A stretch of DNA of 64,000 bases, from positions 62,001 through 126,000 of the forward strand of contig NZ_JBKBSL010000003.1 in assembly GCF_046291045.1 (NCBI RefSeq). The letters run 5' to 3'. Numbering within the stretch: the stretch's first letter is position 1; each line of letters begins with the position of its first letter. This document shows, one piece after another, positions 1-8,994 of this stretch. The notes under the pieces were generated by a model, which worked only from the letters and a program-made list of their open reading frames with translations, made no database searches and was not told where the DNA came from. The DNA is from Caldimonas sp046291045 (GTDB lineage Bacteria; Pseudomonadota; Gammaproteobacteria; Burkholderiales; Burkholderiaceae_C). Both the position numbers and the translations under genes were made by a program.

Positions 1-1
1 G

Positions 2-634
2 TTCCGGGGGCTGGATCCAAACGAACCCGGGCAGTGGCCCATCCTCCCGCAGGTGGCGGTGTGGCTGCTGGCGGCCGTGGCGGTGGTGGTGCTGGGCTGG
101 TTCCTCGTGCTGACCGGCGAGGCCGACCTGCTGGAGGCCGAACGCAACCGAGAGCCCGAACTGAAGCAGACCTATCGCAGCAAGCTGGCCCAGGCGGTGA
201 ACCTGGGCGAACTGCGCAAGCAACGCCTGCAGGTCCAGGAGTACGTCACCCAGCTCGAAAAGCAGTTGCCCGGCAAGGCCGAGATGGATGCCCTGCTGTC
301 GGACATCAACCAGGCCGGTCTGGGCCGCGCCCTGCAGTTCGAGCTGTTCCGCCCTGGCCAGGTGGTCGTCAAAGACTATTACGCCGAGCTGCCCATCGCG
401 ATCCGCGTGACCGGCCGCTACCACGACATTGGCGCCTTCACGGCCGACATCGCCAATCTCTCGCGCATCGTCACCTTGCACGGCCTGAACGTGACTGTGC
501 CCAAGGGCAACGAGGCCGGTGGGGCCTTGGGCATGGAGGCCACGGCCCGCACCTACCGCTACCTGGATCAGTCGGAGATCGAAGCGCAGCGCAAGGCCAA
601 GGCCGAGGCTGCCAAGCAGGGGGGCAAGCAATGA
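2..634 (+). CDS. pilO: Type IV pilus inner-membrane alignment protein PilO (5' end outside window)
   Basis: PilO forms, with PilN and PilP, the inner-membrane alignment complex that links the pilus motor to the PilQ secretin. The frame is open from base 2, so the gene starts left of the window and only its first residues are missing. The visible part has a proline-rich lead-in, one membrane segment (about 14-22 hydrophobic residues, AVWLLAAVAVVVLGWFLVL), then a periplasmic coiled-coil stretch and the ferredoxin-like C-terminal domain with GLGRALQFELF. It ends in a lysine/alanine-rich tail. The stop overlaps the pilP start (ATGA). An internal GTG at 53 should not be taken as the start because the PilO-like sequence continues upstream of it. 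Confidence 0.93.
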   Translation, partial: FRGLDPNEPGQWPILPQVAVWLLAAVAVVVLGWFLVLTGEADLLEAERNREPELKQTYRSKLAQAVNLGELRKQRLQVQEYVTQLEKQLPGKAEMDALLSDINQAGLGRALQFELFRPGQVVVKDYYAELPIAIRVTGRYHDIGAFTADIANLSRIVTLHGLNVTVPKGNEAGGALGMEATARTYRYLDQSEIEAQRKAKAEAAKQGGKQ

Positions 635-1170
635 CCTTCCGGTCCGTGAAGTCGCTCGTGCTGCCGCTGGCGGTGCTGGCCGTCTTGTCCGGCTGTGGGG
701 GGCCGCAGGATGAGCTGCAGGCCTGGATGGAACAGCAAAAACGCGAGGTCCAGCCCCGCGTCACGCCGCTGGAGCCGCCCAAGAAGTTCGATCCTCAGCC
801 CTATGTGGCGGCCGATGGCGTCGAGCCTTTCAGCGCCCAGAAGCTGACCGTGGCCCTCAAGCAAGAGGCCCGTCAGCCGAACTCGCTGATCGCGGCCGAA
901 CTGAACCGGCGGCGCGAACCCCTGGAGGCCTATCCTCTGGACAGCATGGTCATGGTGGGCAGCGTTGCCAGACAGGGACGCCAGTACGCTTTGCTTCGTG
1001 TGGACAACTTGTTGTACCAGGTGAAGGTGGGCGACTACCTGGGACAGAACTACGGCCGCATCACCCGCATCACCGAGACGGAGGTTTCTCTCCGGGAGAT
1101 CGTTCAGGACGCCGCTGGCGAGTGGATCGAGCGCACCAGCAGCCTGCAGCTTCAGGAGAAGACCCAATGA
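631..1170 (+). CDS. pilP: Type IV pilus lipoprotein PilP
   Basis: PilP is the inner-membrane-anchored lipoprotein that connects the PilNO complex to PilQ. The 179-residue product has an N-terminal signal with lipobox LSGC (lipidated Cys22), a flexible proline-rich linker, and the C-terminal beta-sandwich typical of the family (YALLRVDNLLYQVKVGDYLG). The start is the ATG that overlaps the pilO stop, and its own stop overlaps the pilQ ATG, so the three genes are translationally coupled. The length is normal for PilP. Confidence 0.95.
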   Translation: MTFRSVKSLVLPLAVLAVLSGCGGPQDELQAWMEQQKREVQPRVTPLEPPKKFDPQPYVAADGVEPFSAQKLTVALKQEARQPNSLIAAELNRRREPLEAYPLDSMVMVGSVARQGRQYALLRVDNLLYQVKVGDYLGQNYGRITRITETEVSLREIVQDAAGEWIERTSSLQLQEKTQ

Positions 1171-3338
1171 GAACCATGCAGCAACACACCAAGATGAAGA
1201 ACCTGCGCATCGGCGCCCTGGGGCTGGTCTTGTTCGTGGCGCCGGCCTTGGCCCTGGCGCAGGCGGCCATCCGTTCGATCAGCGCCAGCCAGAGCGCAGG
1301 CGCCGAGGTCGTGCGCATCGAGCTGTCCCAGCCGCTGCAGGCCGTGCCCAGCGGCTTCACCGTGCAGACGCCGCCGCGCATCGCCATCGACCTGCCCGGC
1401 GTGACCAGCGACCTGCCACGCTCCAGTGTGGACATCAACCAGGGCAATGTGCGCTCGGCCAACATCGCTCAAGCCGCTGAGCGCACCCGTCTCGTGCTGA
1501 ACCTGAAGCAGCCGGCCAACTACACCGCCCAGCTCCAGGGCAACGCCTTGCTGCTGGTGCTCGAGAACACCGGCGCGGCGGCTTCGGCCGCCGGCAGCAC
1601 CGTGCATTTCGCCCCCAGCACCAACGAGACCGTGCAGGCCCTGCGCGGCGTGGATTTCCGGCGAGGGGCCGAGGGTGCCGGGCGCGTGGTGGTCGATCTG
1701 CCCAGCACCCAGGTCGGCGTGGACATCCGGCAGCAGGGTGCGAACCTGGTGGTGGAGTTCCTGCGCACCACCCTGCCCGACAGCCTGCGCCGCCGTCTGG
1801 ACGTGACCGATTTCGGCACGCCGGTGCAGACGGTCTCCACCACGCAGGTGGGCGATATGGTGCGCATGGTGGTCGAACCCCGCGGGAACTGGGAGCACAG
1901 CGCCTACCAGACCGACACCCAGTTCGTATTGGAGGTCCGTCCGCAGAAGGAAGATCCCAACCGCCTCGTGCAGGGCCCCACCTTCCAGGGCGAGAAGCTC
2001 TCGCTGAACTTCCAGAACATCGAGGTGCGCTCGCTGCTGCAGGTGATCGCCGACTTCACCAACTTCAACGTGGTGACCAGCGACTCCGTGACCGGCAACG
2101 TCACGCTGCGCCTGCGCGACGTGCCCTGGGACCAGGCCCTGGAGATCATCCTGCAGGCCAAGGGACTGGGCTATCGCAAGGCCGGTAACGTGCTGTGGAT
2201 CGCACCGAAGGACGAGATCGCGGCCAAGGAGAAGCTCGAACTCGAGGCCAAGGCCCAGATCGCCCAGCTCGAACCCCTGCGCACCCAGTCCTTCCAGCTC
2301 AACTACGCCAAGGCCACCGATGTCGTGCGCAGCCTGGTCGGCTCCGGCGGGGGCGCGGGCTCGCCAGGGGCGCCGGGCGGCGGCGGTGGTGGCATGCGCA
2401 TCCTCACGCCGCGTGGCAGCGTCATCGCCGAGCCGCGCACCAACCAGCTGTTCATCACGGACATCGCCTCCAAGCTGGAGGAAGTGCAGCAGCTCATCAG
2501 CAAGATCGACATCCCGGTGCGGCAGGTCATGATCGAGGCGCGCATCGTCGAGGCCGACGACAGCTTCGGCCGCCAGCTGGGCGTCAAGCTCGGCGCGACC
2601 GACCTGCGAGGCATCCGGGGCGGCACGCCGGGCTGGAGCCTGGGCGGCAACAACCGCATCGGCATCGGTGGCACCTACCTCGGCATCGGTGAGCAGACCT
2701 TGCAGGCGGCGGTCACCGGGGGCAGCTACATCCCGAACAGCTACTTCGTGAACCTGCCGGCCCAGTCCATCGATGGGTCCAACCCGGCCACCCTGGCGCT
2801 GTCGCTGTTCAGTTCCACGGCCAACCGATTCCTGAACCTGGAGATTTCGGCACTCGAAGCCGACGGCAAGGGCCGCGTGGTCTCGAGCCCACGTGTCATC
2901 ACGGCGGACCAGGTGACGGCGCTGATCGAGCAGGGGACCGAGCTGCCCTACCAGAACGCCACGTCCAGCGGTGCCACCAGCGTGGAGTTCCGCAAGGCGA
3001 GCCTCAAGCTCGAGGTCAAACCCCAGATCACGCCGGAGGGCGGCATCATCCTCGACGTGGACGTCAACAAGGACACCCCGGGCATTCTGACGCCTGGCGG
3101 CTACGCGATCGACACCAAGCACGTGAAGACCCAGGTGCTGGTGGAAAATGGCGGCACGGTGGTGATCGGCGGCATCTTCACGATGAGCGAGCGAGAGGAC
3201 GTCAGCAAGGTTCCGTTGCTGGGTGACATCCCGGTGCTGGGCCACCTGTTCAAGCAGCGCGGCACGTCCCGGGAGAAGACCGAGCTGCTGGTGTTTCTCA
3301 CGCCCCGCATCGTCTCCGAGCGCGGCGGGGTGCAGTGA
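1167..3338 (+). CDS. pilQ: Type IV pilus secretin PilQ
   Basis: PilQ forms the outer-membrane channel through which the pilus fibre passes. The 723-residue product has a signal peptide ending near ALALAQA, two N-terminal AMIN domains that bind peptidoglycan (about residues 30-125 and 150-245), an STN/secretin-N region (LSLNFQNIEVRSLLQVIADF, about 275 onward), a glycine-rich loop near residue 400, and the conserved C-terminal secretin domain (VPLLGDIPVLGHLFK near the end). I chose ATG 1167, which overlaps the pilP stop; a longer frame from 1122 would sit inside pilP. Its last bases overlap the aroK start (GTGA). Confidence 0.96.
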   Translation: MRTMQQHTKMKNLRIGALGLVLFVAPALALAQAAIRSISASQSAGAEVVRIELSQPLQAVPSGFTVQTPPRIAIDLPGVTSDLPRSSVDINQGNVRSANIAQAAERTRLVLNLKQPANYTAQLQGNALLLVLENTGAAASAAGSTVHFAPSTNETVQALRGVDFRRGAEGAGRVVVDLPSTQVGVDIRQQGANLVVEFLRTTLPDSLRRRLDVTDFGTPVQTVSTTQVGDMVRMVVEPRGNWEHSAYQTDTQFVLEVRPQKEDPNRLVQGPTFQGEKLSLNFQNIEVRSLLQVIADFTNFNVVTSDSVTGNVTLRLRDVPWDQALEIILQAKGLGYRKAGNVLWIAPKDEIAAKEKLELEAKAQIAQLEPLRTQSFQLNYAKATDVVRSLVGSGGGAGSPGAPGGGGGGMRILTPRGSVIAEPRTNQLFITDIASKLEEVQQLISKIDIPVRQVMIEARIVEADDSFGRQLGVKLGATDLRGIRGGTPGWSLGGNNRIGIGGTYLGIGEQTLQAAVTGGSYIPNSYFVNLPAQSIDGSNPATLALSLFSSTANRFLNLEISALEADGKGRVVSSPRVITADQVTALIEQGTELPYQNATSSGATSVEFRKASLKLEVKPQITPEGGIILDVDVNKDTPGILTPGGYAIDTKHVKTQVLVENGGTVVIGGIFTMSEREDVSKVPLLGDIPVLGHLFKQRGTSREKTELLVFLTPRIVSERGGVQ

Positions 3339-3910
3339 GGCCGGAGTCCCTGCCGTCTGCCTTACGACCCGCGCTCCGCCTGGCCCTGGTGGGCTTGCCG
3401 GGGTGCGGCAAGTCGACCATCGGGCGGCAGCTCGCCAAGCGTTTCGGCGTGGAGTTCGTCGACAGTGACGCCGAGATCGAGAAGCGCCTGGGCATGACCA
3501 TCAGGCAGTACTTCGAGGCGCACGGGGAAGCGGCCTTCCGCGACGTCGAACAGGCTATGCTGGACGAGCTCTGTCGCAGGCCTGGGCCCTTTGTCCTCGC
3601 CACGGGAGGAGGCATCGTGCTCAAGCCGGCCAACCGGGAGTTGCTGCGTTCGCACACTTGCGTGGTCTATCTCCATGCATCGGTCAGCGACCTGTGGCGG
3701 CGCTTGCGCCATGACACCAAGCGGCCGCTGTTGCAGGGGGGCGATGCCCTCGGGCGGCTGAAGTCCCTGGCACGTGAGCGCGAGCCGCTGTACAGGGAGG
3801 TGGCCGAGTTCGTGGTCGAGACGGGACGCCACGGGCCAGCCGCCAGTGTGAACATGATTGCGATGCAAGTGGAACTGGCGGGAAGGCACCGGGCACTTCG
3901 ATCCGGCTGA
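3335..3910 (+). CDS. aroK: Shikimate kinase
   Basis: Shikimate kinase phosphorylates shikimate with ATP in the chorismate pathway. The 191-residue protein has the P-loop GLPGCGKST (residues 20-28), the shikimate-binding DSDAEIE segment, the GGG triad (LATGGGIVL) and the lid arginines (RPLL). The GTG start overlaps the pilQ stop (GTGA), which supports coupling to the pilus operon. pilMNOPQ-aroK-aroB is a classical proteobacterial order, but here aroB is displaced by a 1.7-kb gene. Confidence 0.95.
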   Translation: MRPESLPSALRPALRLALVGLPGCGKSTIGRQLAKRFGVEFVDSDAEIEKRLGMTIRQYFEAHGEAAFRDVEQAMLDELCRRPGPFVLATGGGIVLKPANRELLRSHTCVVYLHASVSDLWRRLRHDTKRPLLQGGDALGRLKSLAREREPLYREVAEFVVETGRHGPAASVNMIAMQVELAGRHRALRSG

Positions 3911-3928
3911 AGGATGCGCAGCCCAATA

Positions 3929-3952
3929 CCAACGAGTTTGCCAACGAGTTTG
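3929..3952. repeat. 12-bp perfect tandem duplication (CCAACGAGTTTG x2)
   Basis: CCAACGAGTTTG occurs twice head to tail between aroK and the following lipoprotein gene. It is in frame with that gene but upstream of its likely ATG. It may be a slippage duplication. Confidence 0.7.
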
Positions 3953-3990
3953 CGGCGACCTTGTGCGAGGTCTGGCCAGGAGGGAATCCG

Positions 3991-5661
3991 ATGACGACAA
4001 CTGCAATTTCCAGGCGGTACTGCGCAGGTCTGGCGCTGCTGGCGTTCGTTTTAGCGCTCGTGTCTTGCGGAGGCGGGGGCGGGGGCTCCGGAGACGGGCC
4101 GTTTGCATCCACCGGGAAGGGGGCTCCACCCTTCTCCAGTGATGGTGCGGGCAACCCACCGTTCGGCGAAGGTTCGGGAGGTGGTGGCACCGTTGGTGAC
4201 GGCCCGCGTCCCAGTCCCGATCCGACCGTCACGATCAGCGACGATGCCATTCAGGGTTCTGTCCTCAACGCCGGCACAGGTGGGGCGCTGGCCAATGCCA
4301 CCGTGCGAGTCGACGGCGTGACGCTGAGCACCAATGCGCAGGGCGATTTTGCCCTGGCCAGCCATGCGCCAAATCCCCGCTTGATTCTGCGCAGTGAGGC
4401 GACGGGCTTCGAGACCATGGTGCGTGTGACTCCGCTGGTTGCAGATGTTCCTAGCTACACGTTGTTCAAACTGACCGCGCACGGGCTGTCAGCCAGTCTC
4501 CAAGCGGCGGATGGCGGGACCGTGGGTGCCGAGGATGGGACCACCCGGATCGTGGTGCCGGCTGGCGCCCTTCAGGAGGCGGGGGCTGCCGCTAGCGGGG
4601 AGGTCACGGTGAGGGTGACGGCCTTGGCCATGGGATCGGACACCTACCTCGCCAGTGGCGACTACACGGACAGTTCGGGCACGTCGCTGGAGGCTTTCGG
4701 CGGAGTGGTCCTGACCAACAACCGCGACCTGACGGTGGCGTCCGGCGCGTCCCTAGATGTGCGCGTGCCCGTCAGCACCCGATCTTCGAATCCGCCCGCG
4801 TCCGTGACGGCATATTACCTGGATCCGGCGACTGCCCGCTGGGTGGCGGGTCCCTCGGCTACGCTGGCCGGCGGGGACGCTCCTTACTACAGCTTCCAGG
4901 CCGACCGCTTCGGCCAATGGATGGTGGGTGCTCCGCTGAGTGGCGGTGTCGTGGTGACAGGCTGTGTTCAAGATGAGAACGGCAACCCGGCGGTCAATGT
5001 CACGGTTACGGCCGAGGGCATCTCTTACACAGGGCTCGCCGTTGACGTCACTGACGCGGGGGGCAACTTCACACTGCCAGTGCGTTCATCTGGCACGGTC
5101 ATCGTGTCGGGCCGGCGCGGCGCCCTGCTGACGAACTCCGCGACCGCCACCACCAGCGGTGGCAGCACCAATCTGTCACCTTGCCTGACCCTGCCGACGG
5201 TCAACGCGGCTACCGTTCGGCTGACCTGGGGAGAGGCTCCCCGTGATCTCGACTCGCACCTGCGGCTGCCTGGCGGTGTCCACGTCTACTACGTGGACCG
5301 CGGCTCGTTGGGCCAGGCGCCCTATGCCAACCTGGATGTGGACGATGTGACCGGCTTCGGCCCCGAGGTGACCACCATCCGGCGTCCGCGCGTTGGGATC
5401 TATCGCTTCTACGTCCACAACTTCTCGGGGACGTTCGCGCCGGGCATGACCCAGTCACCGGCAAGGGTGGAACTGAACTACGCCGGCCGCACGGTAGTGT
5501 TCACGCCGCCCGCCAGCGAAGGCAGTGCACGGTACTGGCACGTCTTCGACCTGGAGATCGGCGACAATTGCTCGATGACGCTGTACCGCTACAGCCGCTG
5601 GCGCCTGGACGAGCCGCAGAACCCTAACAGCGATGCGACGCCCGCGGAGTGCCAGCCTTGA
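3991..5661 (+). CDS. Putative secreted lipoprotein with carboxypeptidase-regulatory-like and YfaP/DUF2135-like domains
   Basis: Function unknown. The 556-residue product has a lipoprotein signal (hydrophobic core, lipobox-like LVSC with Cys26) followed by a glycine/serine-rich linker. Beta-rich repeats follow: one resembling carboxypeptidase regulatory-like domains at about residues 89-125 (NATVRVDG...NAQGDF) and a second at about 319-385 (GCVQDENGNPAVNVTVTA). The C-terminal part (about 407-535) has DLDSHLRLPGG and YRFYVHNFSG, like the YfaP/DUF2135 domain. The start was chosen because AGGAGGG lies just upstream at 3980; the frame extends to 3961 without a better signal. The gene sits between aroK and aroB, which are usually adjacent, so it looks like an insertion into a conserved locus. 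Domain names rest on motif recognition only. Confidence 0.8.
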   Translation: MTTTAISRRYCAGLALLAFVLALVSCGGGGGGSGDGPFASTGKGAPPFSSDGAGNPPFGEGSGGGGTVGDGPRPSPDPTVTISDDAIQGSVLNAGTGGALANATVRVDGVTLSTNAQGDFALASHAPNPRLILRSEATGFETMVRVTPLVADVPSYTLFKLTAHGLSASLQAADGGTVGAEDGTTRIVVPAGALQEAGAAASGEVTVRVTALAMGSDTYLASGDYTDSSGTSLEAFGGVVLTNNRDLTVASGASLDVRVPVSTRSSNPPASVTAYYLDPATARWVAGPSATLAGGDAPYYSFQADRFGQWMVGAPLSGGVVVTGCVQDENGNPAVNVTVTAEGISYTGLAVDVTDAGGNFTLPVRSSGTVIVSGRRGALLTNSATATTSGGSTNLSPCLTLPTVNAATVRLTWGEAPRDLDSHLRLPGGVHVYYVDRGSLGQAPYANLDVDDVTGFGPEVTTIRRPRVGIYRFYVHNFSGTFAPGMTQSPARVELNYAGRTVVFTPPASEGSARYWHVFDLEIGDNCSMTLYRYSRWRLDEPQNPNSDATPAECQP

Positions 5662-6760
5662 GCCTCTTGCGGGAGTGGAATTGGATCGACTGGACCTTGA
5701 CCTCGGCGAGCGCAGCTACCCCATCCTGATCGGCCCCGGTCTGCTGGGGTCGTCGGACAGCTATGCTGGGCTGCCGCGCAGCCGGATGGCTGCCATCGTC
5801 AGCAACGAGACGGTGGCGCCGCTGTATGCCCGGGCCCTGGCCGATGCGCTGGCCGCTCGCCACGAACGGGTCGTCCAGATCGTGCTGCCCGATGGCGAGG
5901 CGTACAAGGACTGGCATACGCTCGACCGCATCTTCGATGCCCTGCTGGCCGAAGGCTGCGACCGCCAGACGGTGCTCTACGCGCTGGGCGGCGGGGTGGT
6001 CGGCGACATGACCGGCTTTGCCGCCGCCTGCTACATGCGTGGGGTGCCCTTCGTGCAGGTGCCCACGACGCTGCTGGCGCAGGTCGATTCCTCGGTGGGC
6101 GGCAAGACGGCGATCAACCACCCGCGCGGCAAGAACATGATCGGGGCCTTCTATCAGCCGCGACTGGTGGTGTGCGACCTCGACGTGCTCGACACCCTGC
6201 CCGAGCGCGAGCTCTCGGCCGGCCTGGCCGAAGTGATCAAGTACGGGCCCATCGCCGATCCGTCCTTCCTGGACTGGATCGAGGCGAACATCGTGGCCCT
6301 GCGTACTCGCGACAAGGCCGCGCTGGCGCATGCGGTGCGCCGCTCCTGCGAGATCAAGGCCTGGGTGGTGGGGCAGGACGAGCGTGAGTCCGGCCTGCGC
6401 GCGATCCTGAACTTCGGCCACACCTTTGGACATGCGATCGAGGCGGGCCTGGGGTATGGGCAATGGCTGCATGGCGAGGCGGTGGGCTGCGGCATGGTGA
6501 TGGCCAGCGAGCTGTCGGCCCGGCTGGGCCTGATGCCCGCCAGCTTCGTCGAGCGCATGCGTCGGCTCGTCGAGCGCTCCGGCCTGCCCGTGACCGGCCC
6601 GGCGCTGGGGGCGCAGCGCTACCTCGACCTGATGCGTGTGGACAAGAAGAACGAGGGCGGCGAGATCCGGTTCGTGGTCATCGAGGCCCTGGGACGCGCG
6701 GCTCTGCGTCCGGCGCCCGATGCCCTGGTGGCCGAGGTGATCGAGGCCTGCACGGCCTGA
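5633..6760 (+). CDS. aroB: 3-dehydroquinate synthase
   Basis: AroB converts DAHP to 3-dehydroquinate, the second step of the shikimate pathway, using NAD and a divalent metal. Visible motifs are GGGVVGDMTGF (NAD binding), DSSVGGKTAIN (substrate loop) and the metal-binding NFGHTFGHAIE. The frame begins at ATG 5633, inside the end of the upstream lipoprotein gene. The family-like sequence starts only at LDLDLGERSYPI, so TTG 5681, preceded by GCGGGAG, or GTG 5675 may be the true start. The core is full length. It forms a chorismate-pathway pair with aroK across the inserted gene. Confidence 0.95.
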   Translation: MRRPRSASLEPLAGVELDRLDLDLGERSYPILIGPGLLGSSDSYAGLPRSRMAAIVSNETVAPLYARALADALAARHERVVQIVLPDGEAYKDWHTLDRIFDALLAEGCDRQTVLYALGGGVVGDMTGFAAACYMRGVPFVQVPTTLLAQVDSSVGGKTAINHPRGKNMIGAFYQPRLVVCDLDVLDTLPERELSAGLAEVIKYGPIADPSFLDWIEANIVALRTRDKAALAHAVRRSCEIKAWVVGQDERESGLRAILNFGHTFGHAIEAGLGYGQWLHGEAVGCGMVMASELSARLGLMPASFVERMRRLVERSGLPVTGPALGAQRYLDLMRVDKKNEGGEIRFVVIEALGRAALRPAPDALVAEVIEACTA

Positions 6761-6777
6761 ACGCCGATTCGGGGTCC

Positions 6778-7890
6778 ATGCTCGCTCCCTACGCCTGTGA
6801 TCCGGCTCGCTCCCGAGGGCGGCGTCATCCCGAGCCCGAGGCACCCACCCGCAACGCCTTCCAGCGTGACCGGGACCGCATCGTGCACAGCACGGCTTTC
6901 CGACGTCTGGTCTACAAGACCCAGGTCTTTCTGAACCACGAGGGCGACCTGTTCCGCACACGCCTGACGCATTCGCTGGAAGTGGCCCAGCTGGGGCGCT
7001 CCATCGCCCGGGTGCTGGGGCTGCATGAGGATCTGGTCGAGGCCATCGCGCTGGCGCATGATCTGGGCCACACGCCCTTCGGCCATGCAGGCCAGGATGC
7101 GCTGCATGAATGCATGCGCGAGGACGGCGGCTTCGAGCACAACCTGCAGAGCCTGCGGGTGATCGACGAGCTGGAGGAGCGCTACCCCGGCTTCGACGGG
7201 CTCAACCTCAGTTTCGAGACGCGCGAAGGCGTGCTCAAGCACTGCTCGCGTGCGAACGCCCAGCGACTGGGGGAGGTGGGGCGGCGGTTCCTGGAGGGGA
7301 CGCGGCCCAGCCTGGAGGCCCAGTTGTGCAACCTGGCCGACGAAATCGCCTACAACGCCCACGATATCGACGACGGCGTGCGCTCGGGCCTGCTGCGTTT
7401 CGAACAGCTCGACGAGGTGCCACTGGTGGCGAGCTATCGTCATGCGGTGCTGCGCGAGCACCCGGATCTTCCGGCCAAGCGCGTGCTGGCCGAGGCGATC
7501 CGCCGCATGCTGTCGGACCAGGTGTATGACGTCATCGATGCGACGCAGGCCGCTTTGGAGGCCCATCGGCCGCGGGATGTCGATGAGGTGCGTCGGCTGC
7601 CCGTGCTGCTTCGCTTCAGCGAGACCATGCGCGCGCAAAGCGATGAGCTCAAGCGTTTCCTGCGCGCCAACCTCTACCGCCACCCGCAGGTGGTGGAGAC
7701 CACCGAGCGCGGCAAACGAGTCGTGCGCGAGTTGTTTGCCGCCTACGATCATGACCCGCGAGAGATGCCGGCCGATCACTGGCAGGACGGCCGCAAGGGC
7801 CGCCGGGCGATTGCCGACTACATCGCCGGCATGACCGACCGCTACGCGATCCGCGAGCACGAACGGCTCACGGGCGTGCGGCTGTTCTGA
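6778..7890 (+). CDS. dgt: dGTP triphosphohydrolase-like HD-domain protein
   Basis: HD-superfamily enzyme of the deoxyguanosinetriphosphate triphosphohydrolase-like family, which removes triphosphate from dNTPs. The 370-residue protein carries the metal-binding HD signature: LTHSLEVAQ, then the double LAHDLGHTPFGHAG, and later LADEIAYNAHDIDD. The start is the first ATG after aroB (18 bp downstream); the reading frame is open further upstream only as an overlap of aroB. Placement after aroB is common in Betaproteobacteria. The true substrate of this short family is less certain than for E. coli Dgt. Confidence 0.92.
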   Translation: MLAPYACDPARSRGRRHPEPEAPTRNAFQRDRDRIVHSTAFRRLVYKTQVFLNHEGDLFRTRLTHSLEVAQLGRSIARVLGLHEDLVEAIALAHDLGHTPFGHAGQDALHECMREDGGFEHNLQSLRVIDELEERYPGFDGLNLSFETREGVLKHCSRANAQRLGEVGRRFLEGTRPSLEAQLCNLADEIAYNAHDIDDGVRSGLLRFEQLDEVPLVASYRHAVLREHPDLPAKRVLAEAIRRMLSDQVYDVIDATQAALEAHRPRDVDEVRRLPVLLRFSETMRAQSDELKRFLRANLYRHPQVVETTERGKRVVRELFAAYDHDPREMPADHWQDGRKGRRAIADYIAGMTDRYAIREHERLTGVRLF

Positions 7891-8949
7891 TCAGGCGCTC
7901 GCGAAGCGCCAGACACCGTCCTCACCGAGCCGGCGTTCGAGCCGGCCCTCGAACCACAGGGCGTGCAGGTGGGCCAGGGCCTCGCCCATGGCGAAGGTGG
8001 TCTGGTGCAGGTCGAGTTGGCGCTTGAACATCACCTCCAGCAGATCGGCCGCGCTGCGCGGCGCGGTGCTGCAGGCTTGCAGCACTTCGTGCAGGCGCTC
8101 GGCATGGTGGGCCTGCAACTGCCGCACCCGCTCGTGCAGCCCGAGGAAGGGGCGCCCATGCGAGGGCAGGACCAGCGTGTCCTCGTGCAGACCGCACAAA
8201 TCCTGGATCGATGCGAGGTACAGCGGCAGGGGGTTGCCCTCGGGTTCGAGGTCGAAGACGCTGACGTTGGTGGAGATGCGCGGCAGCAGCATGTCGCCGG
8301 AGATGAGCAGCGGGCCGCCATCTTCGGTGTACAGCGAGATGTGCTCGGGGGCGTGGCCATAGCCGGCGATGCAGCGCCAGTCGCGCCCGCCGATGCGCAG
8401 CACCTGGGCGTCCATCAGGCGGCGGAACTGTTCGGGCACCCGGGGCACCATGGAGGCGTAGTAGTTGCCCCGCTGGCGCACCCGCTCCACGGACTGCGGG
8501 TCGGTGAGGCCATGGCTGGCGAAGAAGGCGGCGGCGCTGTCGCCGCCGTGCCCGCCGGCGCGCAGGCTGCCCACCCGGGCGGCGTTGTAATCGGTGGCGC
8601 TGATCCACATCCGGCAGCGCCAGCGCTCGGTGAGCCAGTGGGCCAGGCCGATGTGGTCGGGGTGCATGTGCGTGACCACCACGCGCAGCACGGGCAGCCC
8701 GTGCAGTTCCCGGTCGAAGACTTGCTCCCAGGCCTGGCGCGTGGCGTCGTTGGCGATGCCGCAGTCGACGAGCGTCCAGCCTTCGCGGCCGTCCAGCCGG
8801 TCGCGCAGCAGCCACAGGTTGATGTGGTCGAGCGCGAAGGGCAGGCCCATGCGCACCCAGCGCAGCCCGGGGGCCACCTCCAGGCTGGTGCCGGGTGGCG
8901 GCAGGCAATCGCCCAGCGGGTATTCGAGACGCTGTTCCTGCGGGTTCAT
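7891..8949 (-). CDS. Metallo-beta-lactamase-fold hydrolase divergent from liuR
   Basis: MBL-fold hydrolase of unknown substrate, 352 residues. It carries the zinc motif THMHPDHIGLAHW (HxHxDH), downstream GHAPEHISLY and GDMLLPRIS, and LPSHG near the C-terminal third. An extra C-terminal helical region (about 270-350) resembles the winged-helix end of LACTB2-type proteins. It ends head to head with the dgt stop without a gap. Its start lies only 45 bp from the liuR start, and the shared gap holds a LiuR-like palindrome, so it may belong to the same regulon (inference). There is no evident Shine-Dalgarno sequence. Confidence 0.9.
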   Translation of the reverse strand: MNPQEQRLEYPLGDCLPPPGTSLEVAPGLRWVRMGLPFALDHINLWLLRDRLDGREGWTLVDCGIANDATRQAWEQVFDRELHGLPVLRVVVTHMHPDHIGLAHWLTERWRCRMWISATDYNAARVGSLRAGGHGGDSAAAFFASHGLTDPQSVERVRQRGNYYASMVPRVPEQFRRLMDAQVLRIGGRDWRCIAGYGHAPEHISLYTEDGGPLLISGDMLLPRISTNVSVFDLEPEGNPLPLYLASIQDLCGLHEDTLVLPSHGRPFLGLHERVRQLQAHHAERLHEVLQACSTAPRSAADLLEVMFKRQLDLHQTTFAMGEALAHLHALWFEGRLERRLGEDGVWRFASA

Positions 8950-8958
8950 TCGCTACAC

Positions 8959-8973
8959 TTTACGTAAACGTCA
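8959..8973. promoter_or_regulatory. Putative LiuR operator between MBL hydrolase and liuR
   Basis: TTTACGTAAACGTCA matches the right half of the perfect palindrome upstream of liuB and lies in the 45-bp divergent gap. It overlaps the expected -35 position for a liuR promoter whose -10 would be TATAGG at 8984-8989, five bases before the liuR ATG. Confidence 0.7.
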
Positions 8974-8994
8974 CTCGCCCCAGTATAGGCAGCC

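Noticed and set aside
1152..3245. 697-codon minus-strand open frame across pilQ
   Set aside because: High-GC antisense shadow of a clearly coding secretin gene; its product is a low-complexity His/Leu/Gly-rich sequence with no family motif.
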